A stretch of 64,000 nt of DNA, taken from contig NZ_GL877883.1 in assembly GCF_000194155.1 (NCBI RefSeq), positions 134,572 through 198,571 on the forward strand. Direction: 5' to 3'. Position numbers and translations under genes: made by a program. The notes below the pieces were generated by a model. That model was not told where the DNA came from and did no database searches. It saw only the letters and a list, made by a program, of their open reading frames with translations. Positions 11,743-20,304 of this stretch are shown piece after piece; the stretch's first letter is position 1; every line of letters starts with the position of its first letter. This DNA is from Saccharopolyspora spinosa NRRL 18395 (GTDB lineage Bacteria > Actinomycetota > Actinomycetes > Mycobacteriales > Pseudonocardiaceae).

Positions 11743-14466
11743 GTGCAAATACCCGGGCCCGACACCCGCGTCGTCGAGCTGCGGGTACACGGCATCCTCG
11801 GCACCACGGGCGACGAGCTGACCGATTCGGTGGCCTCGGTGGACGTCGCCGGCGACGGCATCGGTCGCATCATGCGCCCGGCCGACCGGCTGCGCCGTCC
11901 CGTTCCCGGACCGATGCTGTCGGCCGGGGACCGCTCGGTGCCCCGCATCGTCGAAGGCTACGTCTGGGGCCGCATGACCTCCGGTGGCCTGGCCAAGGCG
12001 ACCTGGGCCCTGCTGTTCCCGTTCGCGCTGGCCAACATGGCCCACTGGATGCTGCCGCCGGCCAAGACCGGCAACCCGCTCAGCAGCGCGCTCTCGTCCG
12101 CGCTGCGCGCGCTGCTCCGGATTTCCGCCGTACTGCTGACGATGCTGTTCGTCGCTCAGCTGACGGTCGTCACCCTGGACCTAGTCGCCGCGCAATGCCT
12201 CCAGCCCGGCGTGCCGTGCATGGAGTTCGTCCCGGACACCGTCCGGCGCATCGACATCCTGCGCGCATCGGCCGCCCTGCTGCCTGTTGGGCTCGTGATC
12301 CTCCTCATGCATCGCTTGTCCACTGTGTCCTGGCAGGTCTCCGCGCCGAAGACCGACAAACAGCAGCACTCGGCCCGAGCACCGATGCTGCCCGGCGCGA
12401 ATGTCGTCGCAGACCCGGACACCCCCGCACTGCGCGCACTGCACATCGTCGCCGCACTGTCCACAGTGGCTTTGGTCGCGCTCGGTGGGCCGTTCGTGAT
12501 CAGCGCCGATCCGCGTTGGCTGGTCGCCGCAGCACTGCTCGCCATCGCCTTGATCGGAACCGTCGCGCTCGACGACCCGGCCCAAATGCACCCCGACGGC
12601 AAGGAGAAGGCGCTGCGGAGCGTTCTCGGTCGCACTCCGCGCCGCGCACTGATCTCCACGGCCGTAGTGCTGCTGTGCTCGGTCGCGTTCCTCCCCGGAC
12701 CGCTGGCGGGCGAGCTGCCGGGCTCGGGCGCCACGATCGACGCGATCACCGGCGCGCTGGTGATCACCTGCCTCGCGGTGGCCGTCCTGCTCGCGCCCGC
12801 CGCACTGCTGGCACGGCCTGGCTGGAAGGCTTGCCCGCCTAGGCTCCGCCCGTGGGCTGGAGGCTGGATGACCGCTCCGGTGCTGATGGTCGCGTGCATG
12901 CTCGGCAACGGGTTCGGCGCGGGCCTCGGGCTGAGCGTGAGCAAGGCGCTCGGCGCCTCGCGGGAGCCCGGCGACCCGGTGCTGTTGCTGCCCGCCGCGT
13001 ACGACGACGTGACGATCTTCTGGGGCACGACCGCTGTGCTGCTCCTGGCCGCCGGGATCATCGGAACCCCGTGGATGCTGGTAAAGCGGTGGCGCGCGGG
13101 GCGCACCGACAACGACGGTCCCGGCGGGGACGGCCCGGACGGTTCCTTGGGAGCCGACGACTCGATCCCCGACGAGGTCGCCCTGCTGCACGCCGGTCGG
13201 CCCGCGGACCAGCGCGCGGCGGCCAATGCCTGGAAATGGGCGGACCTGCAGCGCCGCTATTCACATCTCGTCCTCCTCGTAATCGCTGGGGTGCTGGCGG
13301 TCAGCGCCGCGTTGGCCCTGGTGGCGCGGGTCGCTGAATTGCCGGGCTTCGCTTGGTCCGGCTGGCTGGTCGGAGTGGGGGTCGCCGTGCTCGCGACGCT
13401 CGCCGTCGGGTTGCTGCGGATGGTGTACCTGGCCGCCACCAAGCGCGACACGGCCCGCTACCTCGGCGTGCTCTGCGATCTGGCCCTGTTCTGGCCGCGC
13501 GAGGCGCATCCCGTGGTGCCACCGTGCTACGCGCTGAAGGTGATCCCCGAACTCGCCGCCCGCGCGACCGAGCACCTCGCCGACCCGAACACCCGCGTGG
13601 TGCTCGTCGGGCACAGCCAGGGCAGCCTGCTCGCGGCCGTCGCGACCGCCCGGCTGCTGGAGTCGCTGCCCGAGGCCGACCGCGAACGGGTCGGGCTGGT
13701 GACCGCGGGCTCCCAGCTCCAGTGGGCTTACCCGCGCGCGTTCCCCGGCGTGGTGCCGCACGCGTCGCTGCGCGACCTCGCCCGCGCGCTCGGCGGTCGC
13801 TGGCGCTCGCTGTGCCGCGGCACCGACCCGATCGCTGGCGCGGTGACCACCTGGAACCGGCAGGTATACGACGGCATGCTGATCGGGGTCGGGCTCCGGG
13901 CCGACGGCACCGAGGGGCCGCTGCCAGCCGCCACCCGCGGACCGACCGGTGCCCTGGTGCTCGGCGGCGACCACTGGCTCCCGGACCCGCAGCGCGGCCC
14001 GTTCTCCTGCCGCCGCTGGGTTCCCGGCGTGCTCAGGCACACCGACTACAGCGGTGACCCGGAATGGGACCGCGCCGTCGCGATGGCCGCAGGCCTCGAA
14101 ACCCCGGTCCGTGGGGCCGCTCTGCCGCTGCGACCGCAGACCCCGACCCCGGCACAGGTCCCGACCCCGGCACAGGTCCCGGCCACGACGCAGGCCCCGG
14201 CCATCACGCCGAAGGCACCTCACCTGACGGCGCAGGGCGGTGACGGCGGATCCCTCGGCGAGACCGTCGAGGAATTGGTCCGCAAACCGGTCGACAACGA
14301 GGAGACGGAGACGGCTCGGGTCGATGAGCGGGCCACCGCGGCGGTGCCGCGGCAGCAGGATGCGAAGCCCCGACCGGAGCCGTCGGTACTACCGGAGATC
14401 ACCGAACCCCGGGGCCGCACCGCCCCGTGGGAACGCGGCATGGCGCTGCGCTCCTCCGATCGTTGA
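11743..14466 (+). CDS. Large integral membrane protein with alpha/beta-hydrolase-like domain
   Basis: A 907-residue protein from GTG 11743, set by GGGAGGA seven to eleven bases upstream; the frame is open far upstream but unlikely to be coding. The N-terminus (VVELRVHGILGTTGDEL) resembles a hydrolase-type first strand. It is followed by roughly ten hydrophobic segments (about residues 85-560). Then a lipase-like nucleophile elbow appears, VVLVGHSQGSLLAAV, with candidate catalytic Ser near residue 625. The C-terminal 130 residues are Pro/Ala/Thr/Glu-rich, with short PTPAQV repeats near 14140-14190. It looks like an actinobacterial membrane hydrolase of unknown substrate. Confidence 0.75.
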   Translation: MQIPGPDTRVVELRVHGILGTTGDELTDSVASVDVAGDGIGRIMRPADRLRRPVPGPMLSAGDRSVPRIVEGYVWGRMTSGGLAKATWALLFPFALANMAHWMLPPAKTGNPLSSALSSALRALLRISAVLLTMLFVAQLTVVTLDLVAAQCLQPGVPCMEFVPDTVRRIDILRASAALLPVGLVILLMHRLSTVSWQVSAPKTDKQQHSARAPMLPGANVVADPDTPALRALHIVAALSTVALVALGGPFVISADPRWLVAAALLAIALIGTVALDDPAQMHPDGKEKALRSVLGRTPRRALISTAVVLLCSVAFLPGPLAGELPGSGATIDAITGALVITCLAVAVLLAPAALLARPGWKACPPRLRPWAGGWMTAPVLMVACMLGNGFGAGLGLSVSKALGASREPGDPVLLLPAAYDDVTIFWGTTAVLLLAAGIIGTPWMLVKRWRAGRTDNDGPGGDGPDGSLGADDSIPDEVALLHAGRPADQRAAANAWKWADLQRRYSHLVLLVIAGVLAVSAALALVARVAELPGFAWSGWLVGVGVAVLATLAVGLLRMVYLAATKRDTARYLGVLCDLALFWPREAHPVVPPCYALKVIPELAARATEHLADPNTRVVLVGHSQGSLLAAVATARLLESLPEADRERVGLVTAGSQLQWAYPRAFPGVVPHASLRDLARALGGRWRSLCRGTDPIAGAVTTWNRQVYDGMLIGVGLRADGTEGPLPAATRGPTGALVLGGDHWLPDPQRGPFSCRRWVPGVLRHTDYSGDPEWDRAVAMAAGLETPVRGAALPLRPQTPTPAQVPTPAQVPATTQAPAITPKAPHLTAQGGDGGSLGETVEELVRKPVDNEETETARVDERATAAVPRQQDAKPRPEPSVLPEITEPRGRTAPWERGMALRSSDR

Positions 14467-14532
14467 GCGGCGTCGGGCGGCCGACCACCGGACGTCGGGG
14501 GTCCGAGGAGCCGCCACGACAGCGCACCGCGC

Positions 14533-14570
14533 TCCATGCCTGGCGGAGGGCCGCCTCCGCCAGGCATGGA
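14533..14570 (+). terminator. Perfect 17-bp inverted repeat after the membrane hydrolase gene
   Basis: Arms 14533-14549 (TCCATGCCTGGCGGAGG) and 14554-14570 are exact reverse complements around a four-base loop (GCCG). It begins 67 bases after the stop and lacks a T-run. Most likely a transcription terminator, but a palindromic repeat element is possible. Confidence 0.55.
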
Positions 14571-14811
14571 CCACCTCGGCGGCGGCCCACCCGAAGACCT
14601 CGCCGCACGCGTGAAGTCGGCGCACGCGAAGTAGCCATCAGATCCTCCTTCACCTCTCCTCCACCCAAATCCCTCCGCTCTGCTGAACGAGCGCGCGTCG
14701 GGGTGAACGTTCCTGGTCAAAGCTGATTCCGTTGTCATGCATCCCATGATCCAGGCCCGAGCCCAGGAGGTCATCACTCAGCCAGGTGAACATTTGTTCG
14801 AATGAAGATGC

Positions 14812-14851
14812 AAAAAAAGCGGCGCCACCCCACGAGGGGACGGCGCCGCTT
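14812..14851 (-). terminator. Intrinsic terminator of the APC permease gene
   Basis: On the minus strand the RNA reads AAGCGGCGCC, a spacer with CCCC/GGGG pairing, then GGCGCCGCTT followed at once by a T-run. The A-tract 14812-14818 is its complement. It lies 24 bases after the permease stop. This is a textbook rho-independent terminator and the clearest in the window. Confidence 0.92.
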
Positions 14852-14874
14852 CGATCGATCAGCGCATCGCTGCT

Positions 14875-16413
14875 CTACTCGGTCGGCTCCGCATCGCGGG
14901 GCACGGCGCCACCTGCGGCCACCTGGTCTGCCTGGCGTTGACCCAGCCGCGAGTGGTTGCGGCTGTACAAGAAGTAGATCACCACGCCAGCGGCCATCCA
15001 GACCACGAACCGGACCCAGGTCAGCGCGGTCAGGTTCAGCATCAGCCAGATGCAGGAGAAGATCGCCAGGATCGGCACGAACGGCACCAGCGGGGCGCGG
15101 AAGCCGCGCGGCAGGTCGGGCCGGGTCCTGCGGAGCACGATCACGCCGAGCGAGACGAGCACGAAGGCGAACAGCGTGCCAACGTTGACCATCTCTTCCA
15201 GCTTGTCGGCCGGGAAGAACCCGGACGCGACGACCACGACCACACCGACCAGCACGGTCGCCCGGACCGGGGTGCCGGTCTTCGGGTCGGTCTTGGCCAG
15301 GCCGCGCGGCACCAGTCCGTCGCGGGACATCGCGAAAAGCACGCGGGTCTGCCCCAGCAGCAACACCATGACGACCGTGGTCAGACCGGCCAGGGCGCCG
15401 ACCGAGATGATCGCCGCCGCCCAGTTGATGCCGTGCTGGGCGAACGCCGTGGCCAGCGTGGAACGGGTGCCGTCCTCAGCGGTGGCCAGGTCGGTGTAGG
15501 GCACCATGCCGGTGACCACCAACGCGACCGCGACGTAGAGCACGGTGACGATCGCCAAGCTGCCGAGGATGCCGCGCGGCGCCATCTTCTGCGGGTTGCG
15601 GGTCTCCTCCGCGGTGGTGGCCACGATGTCGAAGCCGATAAATGCGAAGAACACCAGCGAGGCCGCGGCCAGCAGGCCGAAGACACCGTAGGTGCTGGTC
15701 TCGCCGCCGAGGATCAACGACAGCAGCGACTGCTCCAGCTTCGGGCTGTCCTCGGCGGCGGACTGCGCCGGCGGGACGAACGGGGTGTAGTTCGACGCGT
15801 TGATGTAGGCCAGGCCGACCACGATGACCAGCAGCACCACGGCCACCTTGATCAGCGTGATCACCAGGCTGACGCGGGCCGACAGCTTCGTGCCGAGGGC
15901 CAGCAGGGTGCACAGCACCACCGTGAGCAGCACGGCGCCCCAGTCGAACTGCAGCGGCCCGAGCGGCAGCACCGTGGGTATCTCGAGGCCGATCAGCTTG
16001 AGCACCTGCTCCAGGTAGATCGACCAGCCCTTGGCCACCGCGGCCGCCGCGACGGCGAACTCCAGGATCAGGTCCCAGCCGATGATCCAGGCGACGAACT
16101 CGCCGAACGTGGCGTAGGAGTACGTGTACGCGCTGCCCGCAACCGGAACGGTGGAGGCGAACTCGGCGTAGCACAGCGCCGCCAACCCGCAGGCGACCGC
16201 CGCGAGCACGAACGCGAGTGACACCGAAGGACCAGTGACATCGCCTGCGGTTCTCGCGGCGAGGGTGAAGATGCCGGCACCGATGACCACGGACACGCCG
16301 AAGACGATCAGGTCCCAGGTGCCGAGGTTCTTTCGTAGCTTGGTGTCCGGTTCGTCGGTATCCAGAATGGATTGTTCGACCGACTTGGTTCGCCACAGCC
16401 CAGTGCCTGGCAC
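14875..16413 (-). CDS. APC-superfamily amino acid permease (CAT-like)
   Basis: A cytoplasmic-membrane amino-acid/polyamine transporter of about 512 residues. It starts at GTG 16413, set by GGGAGG six bases upstream. Twelve or so hydrophobic helices are evident. The consensus APC helix-1 motif VVIGAGIFTLAARTAG and the block FIGFDIVATTAEETRNPQK are typical of the cationic amino-acid transporter subgroup. The substrate cannot be told from sequence alone. The gene is single, with its own strong terminator, and follows a CDF transporter on the same strand across 134 bases. Confidence 0.88.
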   Translation of the reverse strand: MPGTGLWRTKSVEQSILDTDEPDTKLRKNLGTWDLIVFGVSVVIGAGIFTLAARTAGDVTGPSVSLAFVLAAVACGLAALCYAEFASTVPVAGSAYTYSYATFGEFVAWIIGWDLILEFAVAAAAVAKGWSIYLEQVLKLIGLEIPTVLPLGPLQFDWGAVLLTVVLCTLLALGTKLSARVSLVITLIKVAVVLLVIVVGLAYINASNYTPFVPPAQSAAEDSPKLEQSLLSLILGGETSTYGVFGLLAAASLVFFAFIGFDIVATTAEETRNPQKMAPRGILGSLAIVTVLYVAVALVVTGMVPYTDLATAEDGTRSTLATAFAQHGINWAAAIISVGALAGLTTVVMVLLLGQTRVLFAMSRDGLVPRGLAKTDPKTGTPVRATVLVGVVVVVASGFFPADKLEEMVNVGTLFAFVLVSLGVIVLRRTRPDLPRGFRAPLVPFVPILAIFSCIWLMLNLTALTWVRFVVWMAAGVVIYFLYSRNHSRLGQRQADQVAAGGAVPRDAEPTE

Positions 16414-16547
16414 TGTCGCCTCCCTCAGTAATCCCAAATTGTGGATCGCACCTTAACCCCGGAATCTCTCGATCGGTACTCGCCGACTTGAGTCCCACAC
16501 CCGATTCGTTAACGCATTGTGATGCGCCGCCATCATGCAGATGGGTG

Positions 16548-17471
16548 TCACACGGTCGTGGCCCGGCCCCGTTCCAAGTCCGGTTCGAGGTAGATGAGGC
16601 GCGCAGCGGGCACCTTCGCCCTGATCCTCGCCTCGGCACCGTCGATCTCGGCGGCCACCTCCCGCACCGACAACGACGGGGCGAGGCCGATCTTGGCGGC
16701 GATCAGCAGCTCGTCCGGACCGAGGTACTGGGTGCGGATGTGGATGACCTTCTCGACGTGCTCGGACTTGAGCTGCGCCACGATCTCGTCGAGCACGTCG
16801 CGGGCGGCGCCCTCGCCGATGAGCAGGCTCTTCGTCTCGACGATCAGCACGATCGCGATCACCCCCAGCAGGAGGCCGATGCACACGGTGCCGATGCCGT
16901 CCCACACCGGATTACCGGTCAGCGCGGTGAGCCCGACGCCGCCGAGCGCGAGCACCAGGCCGATCAGCGCGCCGAAGTCCTCCAGCAGCACCACCGGTAG
17001 CTCCGGGGTCTTGGCCTGCCGGATGAACTGCCACCAGGACAGCCCACCCTTGAGCGCCTTAGATTCCTTGATCGCCGTGATGAAGCTGAAGGACTCCAGG
17101 CCGATCGCGATCAGCAGGATGACCACCGCCACCCACGCCGACTCCAGCGGCTCGGGGTGCTGGACCTTGTGGATGCCCTCGTAGAGCGCGAACACCGAGC
17201 CCAGGCTGAACAGCAGCAGCGCTACGACGAAGGAGTAGAAGTAGCGGTCCCGGCCGTACCCGAAGGGGTGCTCCTCGGTGGGTTTGCGCCGCGAGGTCCT
17301 CTGCCCCAGCAGCAGCAGGCCCTGGTTCGAGGTGTCGGCTAGCGAGTGCACCGATTCCGCCAGCATCGACGAGGACCCGGTGAACAGGAACCCGCCGAAC
17401 TTGGCGACGGCGATGCCCGCGTTGGCGGCCAGCGCGGCCACGATGGCCTTGGTCCCGCCTCCTGCTGACAC
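16548..17471 (-). CDS. Cation diffusion facilitator family metal transporter
   Basis: A 307-residue CDF exporter, probably for zinc or a similar divalent metal in exchange for protons. GTG start at 17471 with GGGAGAA upstream. About six membrane helices are present. Metal-site signatures are HSLAD in helix 2 (SVHSLADTSNQ) and LEDFGALIG in helix 5 (the usual HxxxD is replaced by LEDxxA, which occurs in one CDF branch). A cytoplasmic C-terminal domain of about 90 residues follows. The branch with LED may have shifted metal preference, so the substrate is left open. Confidence 0.88.
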   Translation of the reverse strand: MSAGGGTKAIVAALAANAGIAVAKFGGFLFTGSSSMLAESVHSLADTSNQGLLLLGQRTSRRKPTEEHPFGYGRDRYFYSFVVALLLFSLGSVFALYEGIHKVQHPEPLESAWVAVVILLIAIGLESFSFITAIKESKALKGGLSWWQFIRQAKTPELPVVLLEDFGALIGLVLALGGVGLTALTGNPVWDGIGTVCIGLLLGVIAIVLIVETKSLLIGEGAARDVLDEIVAQLKSEHVEKVIHIRTQYLGPDELLIAAKIGLAPSLSVREVAAEIDGAEARIRAKVPAARLIYLEPDLERGRATTV

Positions 17472-17582
17472 GATGTTTCTCCCGATTCGGTATGCGAAAG
17501 CGGCCGGTGCCCGGCCCGATGACGGAAGAAATCTACCTGCTGGTTCCCGCGCGGGGGATCGAGTCCACGGAAACGCGCGATT

Positions 17583-18839
17583 TCAGAACGTGCCCGCGGC
17601 GGCGCGGAAGACTTGGGCGTTGCCGTCGGCGTCGAGCTCGACGAGGTGCACCTGCACGGCGGGGTCGGACGCCGCCAGCCAAACCGAGTGGCCGCGTTCC
17701 AGCACCAGTTCGCGCGGCAACGACCCGTTGCCGCCGTGCGCGCCGCTGGTCAGCCGGACGCTTCCCCTGGTGCACAGCAGGATCTGCGGCCCGGCGCAAT
17801 CCAGCAGGACCGGGCCGGATTCGGCCGCCGTCCAGTCCAATCTGGACAGCTCGAACTCGGCGGCCGGGGTCCGGTAGGCGGTCAGGTTGGCGTCCAGCGA
17901 CTCGCCCTTGAGCACCCGCATGTTGCCGCTGGCGAAGTCCAGCACCCGCAGCAGCTCCGGGACGTCGACGTGCTTGGGCGTCAGGCCGCAGCGCAGGATG
18001 TTGTCGGAGTTGGCCAGGATCTCGATGCCGGTGCCGTGCAGGTAGGCGTGCAGGTTCCCCGCGGGCAGGAAGATCGCCTCGCCCGGCTGGAGCACGAGCC
18101 GGTTCAGCAGCAGGCTGGCCAGCACCCCGGCATCGTTCGGGTAGGCCTCGCCGAGTTCGAGCACTGTCCGGCATTCGAGGGTGAACTCGCCGCGGCCGCG
18201 CACGTACGCCACGCAGGCGTCCAGCAGGTCCGGCAGCGCTTCCCGCAGGTAGCGCTCGGGGAGCGTGATCCAGGTCGTGAACAGGGCGCGCAACCCGTCG
18301 GCATCGGGTTGCGCGGCGAGCAGCTCGCGGTGGGCGCGCAGGCTGGGGACGGCCAGTTCGTCCAGCAGGCGCACGGTGCGTTGCGCGTCGCGGAACCCGG
18401 CTATTGCGTGGAACTCGGTCAACGCGCAAATCAGCTCGGGTTTCGCGGTGGGGTCCGGGTAATTGCGGTTGGGGGCGTTGCGGGCGATGCCCGCTTCTTC
18501 CTCCCGGTGGAAACCCTCCGCGGCCTGCGCCGCCGACGGGTGCGCCTGCAGGCTCAGCGGCTCGTCGGCCGCGAGCACCTTGAGCAGGAACGGCAACCGG
18601 CCGCCCCACCGGTCCACGCACTCCGGGCCCAGGTGGTGCGCCGGGTCGCTGTCCAGCAGGGACAGCAGCGACACCTCTTGCCCGTCGGACCGGACCACCC
18701 GCGACGGATCTCCCGGGTGGGCGCCCATCCACAGCTCGGCTTCGGGGTGCGGTGTCGGGACAGGCCGACCGAGCAGATCAGCAATAGCGGTACGCGAGCC
18801 CCACGCATAGGGGCGCACCGCGTTCCGCAGTAGCTCCAC
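17583..18839 (-). CDS. manA: Mannose-6-phosphate isomerase, class I
   Basis: Interconverts fructose-6-P and mannose-6-P, the entry to GDP-mannose. 418 residues from GTG 18839 (VELLRNAVRPYAWGSRTAIA), with GAGGAAG upstream. The type I signature is clear: HPEAELWMGAHP, then FLLKVLAADEPLSLQAHPS with zinc-ligand Gln/His, and a C-terminal cupin region ending in the family motif block around HSVWLAASDP. It sits downstream of the SIS-domain gene and manB, as in mycobacteria (Rv3255c-Rv3257c). Confidence 0.95.
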   Translation of the reverse strand: MELLRNAVRPYAWGSRTAIADLLGRPVPTPHPEAELWMGAHPGDPSRVVRSDGQEVSLLSLLDSDPAHHLGPECVDRWGGRLPFLLKVLAADEPLSLQAHPSAAQAAEGFHREEEAGIARNAPNRNYPDPTAKPELICALTEFHAIAGFRDAQRTVRLLDELAVPSLRAHRELLAAQPDADGLRALFTTWITLPERYLREALPDLLDACVAYVRGRGEFTLECRTVLELGEAYPNDAGVLASLLLNRLVLQPGEAIFLPAGNLHAYLHGTGIEILANSDNILRCGLTPKHVDVPELLRVLDFASGNMRVLKGESLDANLTAYRTPAAEFELSRLDWTAAESGPVLLDCAGPQILLCTRGSVRLTSGAHGGNGSLPRELVLERGHSVWLAASDPAVQVHLVELDADGNAQVFRAAAGTF

Positions 18840-18944
18840 AGTCGTTTCTCGCTTCCTCGTCCTCACGTCTGCCCGCGCTCGACGCCCCGCACAGCACACC
18901 GCGCCGGACCGGCGCGCGGTATCGGGGCATCCCCTGAACTTTCC

Positions 18945-20033
18945 TCAGTGCATCGCCAACGCCGGCCAGCCAGGCCCGTTCAGGGTTCCGGCGGCCAACC
19001 CCAGGTAAACGGCGGCCAGGTCGAACCTGGCGGCCAGCGCTGCGGACCGCAGCACGGCGTCGTCGCTCACAGCCTCGCCGGGCGTGACGAGGTCCGCGCT
19101 GGGCAAGTCGCGCACAGCGGCTCGTTCGATGGCCTCTCCGTGTGCGTCGTGCCGCGCGCTGACCAGGAACACGCGCAGCAGAGCACCGGGGGTGTCTTCG
19201 GGGTCGGCGAACAGGTCCGCCTCGGATCCGACCGCCGCAGCGGCTCGGTGCAGCGCCCGCTCGGTGACCGCCTGCGGGTAGTCGGCGACATCGCAGGGCA
19301 CTCCGGCGTGGCAGCCGAGTGCGAACGCGCCGTGCGCACCGACTGCCGTGGACACCGGGTCGAGGCCCCAGAGCAGCGGGGTGCGGTCGGCTAGGCGCAA
19401 CGCCAGCGACTTCGCGGGGTTGATCAACGACTCGTGGCTAGGGTGCGCGCGTTCGGCTTCCCGGTCGAGCACGTCGGCCAGCTGTTCGGCGTCGAAGCGC
19501 AGCAGCCCGAGGGCGCCGAGCGTGCTGAGCCCGGCCGCGAAGACATGTGCGAACGACAGCGCCGGCGGCACCGGGATGCGCGGCGGGAGCACCTTCGCGC
19601 GGCCCGCACCAGCGGCGGCGACCGGGCCGTCCGCCGGGACCGCGAGCACGACCGTCGCGCCGCGGCGGCAGGCCACCGAGACCGATTCGGCCAGCACCGC
19701 GTCGCCGACGTCGTCGGTGTGCGCGAAGACGACGTCCAACGCGCCGACCCATGCCGGGACGGCTTCGGCGATCACCATCGGCACCGGGCACCGCGGCCCG
19801 GCGAGGGCGACCAGCAGGCTGCAGACAGCCGGCCCCACGCCCGGCCGCGCCAACAGCACCACGGCGCGCGGGCGACCGTCGGCGAGGTCGTCCAGCCCCG
19901 CCTCGACCGCGGTCTCCAGCGCGGCTCGGACCTGCGCTCCGGATAGGGCGGCGAGCCGCAGCAAGCCCCCGGAGTCCACGTCGGCCAGCCTGGCCGGATC
20001 GTCGAAGAGACTGTCGTCCAGCACGGACGTCAC
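18945..20033 (-). CDS. SIS-domain sugar-phosphate isomerase-like protein (Rv3256c-like)
   Basis: A 362-residue protein resembling the bifunctional phosphoglucose/phosphomannose isomerase C-terminal (SIS) family found between manA and manB in actinobacteria. Two Rossmann-like halves are seen (about 50-165 and 200-362). Its ATG at 20033 overlaps the stop of the upstream trm112-like gene by four bases (ATGA), showing an operon. Catalytic function is not demonstrated for this family. Context suggests hexose-phosphate handling or regulation of GDP-mannose supply. Confidence 0.8.
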   Translation of the reverse strand: MTSVLDDSLFDDPARLADVDSGGLLRLAALSGAQVRAALETAVEAGLDDLADGRPRAVVLLARPGVGPAVCSLLVALAGPRCPVPMVIAEAVPAWVGALDVVFAHTDDVGDAVLAESVSVACRRGATVVLAVPADGPVAAAGAGRAKVLPPRIPVPPALSFAHVFAAGLSTLGALGLLRFDAEQLADVLDREAERAHPSHESLINPAKSLALRLADRTPLLWGLDPVSTAVGAHGAFALGCHAGVPCDVADYPQAVTERALHRAAAAVGSEADLFADPEDTPGALLRVFLVSARHDAHGEAIERAAVRDLPSADLVTPGEAVSDDAVLRSAALAARFDLAAVYLGLAAGTLNGPGWPALAMH

Positions 20034-20245
20034 CCCTCCCCGGCAGCGACCGGGGCCGGGCCCCCGACGGCCTCTTCCAGCAGCAGCACCGGAATCCCGT
20101 CCCGGACGGGGAACCCTCGGCCGCAGGAGGTGCAGGTCAGGTAGTCGGCCTGCGCATCCTCCCCCAGTCCCGGCCGCAGCGACGCGTGCTCAGGGCACGG
20201 GCAAGCCAGGATCTCCAACAGCTGCGGTTGCAGGTCAACGGCCAC
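20030..20245 (-). CDS. Trm112-family small zinc protein
   Basis: A 71-residue protein with start set at GTG 20245 by GGGAGG four bases upstream. Contains the UPF0434/Trm112 core: LQPQLLEILACPCPEHASL, then YLTCTSCGRGFPVRDGIPVLL, giving a four-Cys zinc site (CxC and CxxC). Eukaryotic and archaeal Trm112 activates methyltransferases. The bacterial role is poorly known. Coupled by ATGA to the SIS gene. A longer frame reaching an ATG at 20308 lacks family resemblance upstream. Confidence 0.85.
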   Translation of the reverse strand: MAVDLQPQLLEILACPCPEHASLRPGLGEDAQADYLTCTSCGRGFPVRDGIPVLLLEEAVGGPAPVAAGEG

Positions 20246-20304
20246 TTTTCCTCCCAAACTCACCCGCACCGACCTCGCGGGCACGCACTCCGACCGCAAG
20301 GACG

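Larger units (their letters stand above)
14467..14874. other. 408-base gap with two strong hairpins
   Basis: This gap between convergent genes holds one hairpin at 14533-14570 and a terminator at 14812-14851. I see no convincing gene here. Confidence 0.5.
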
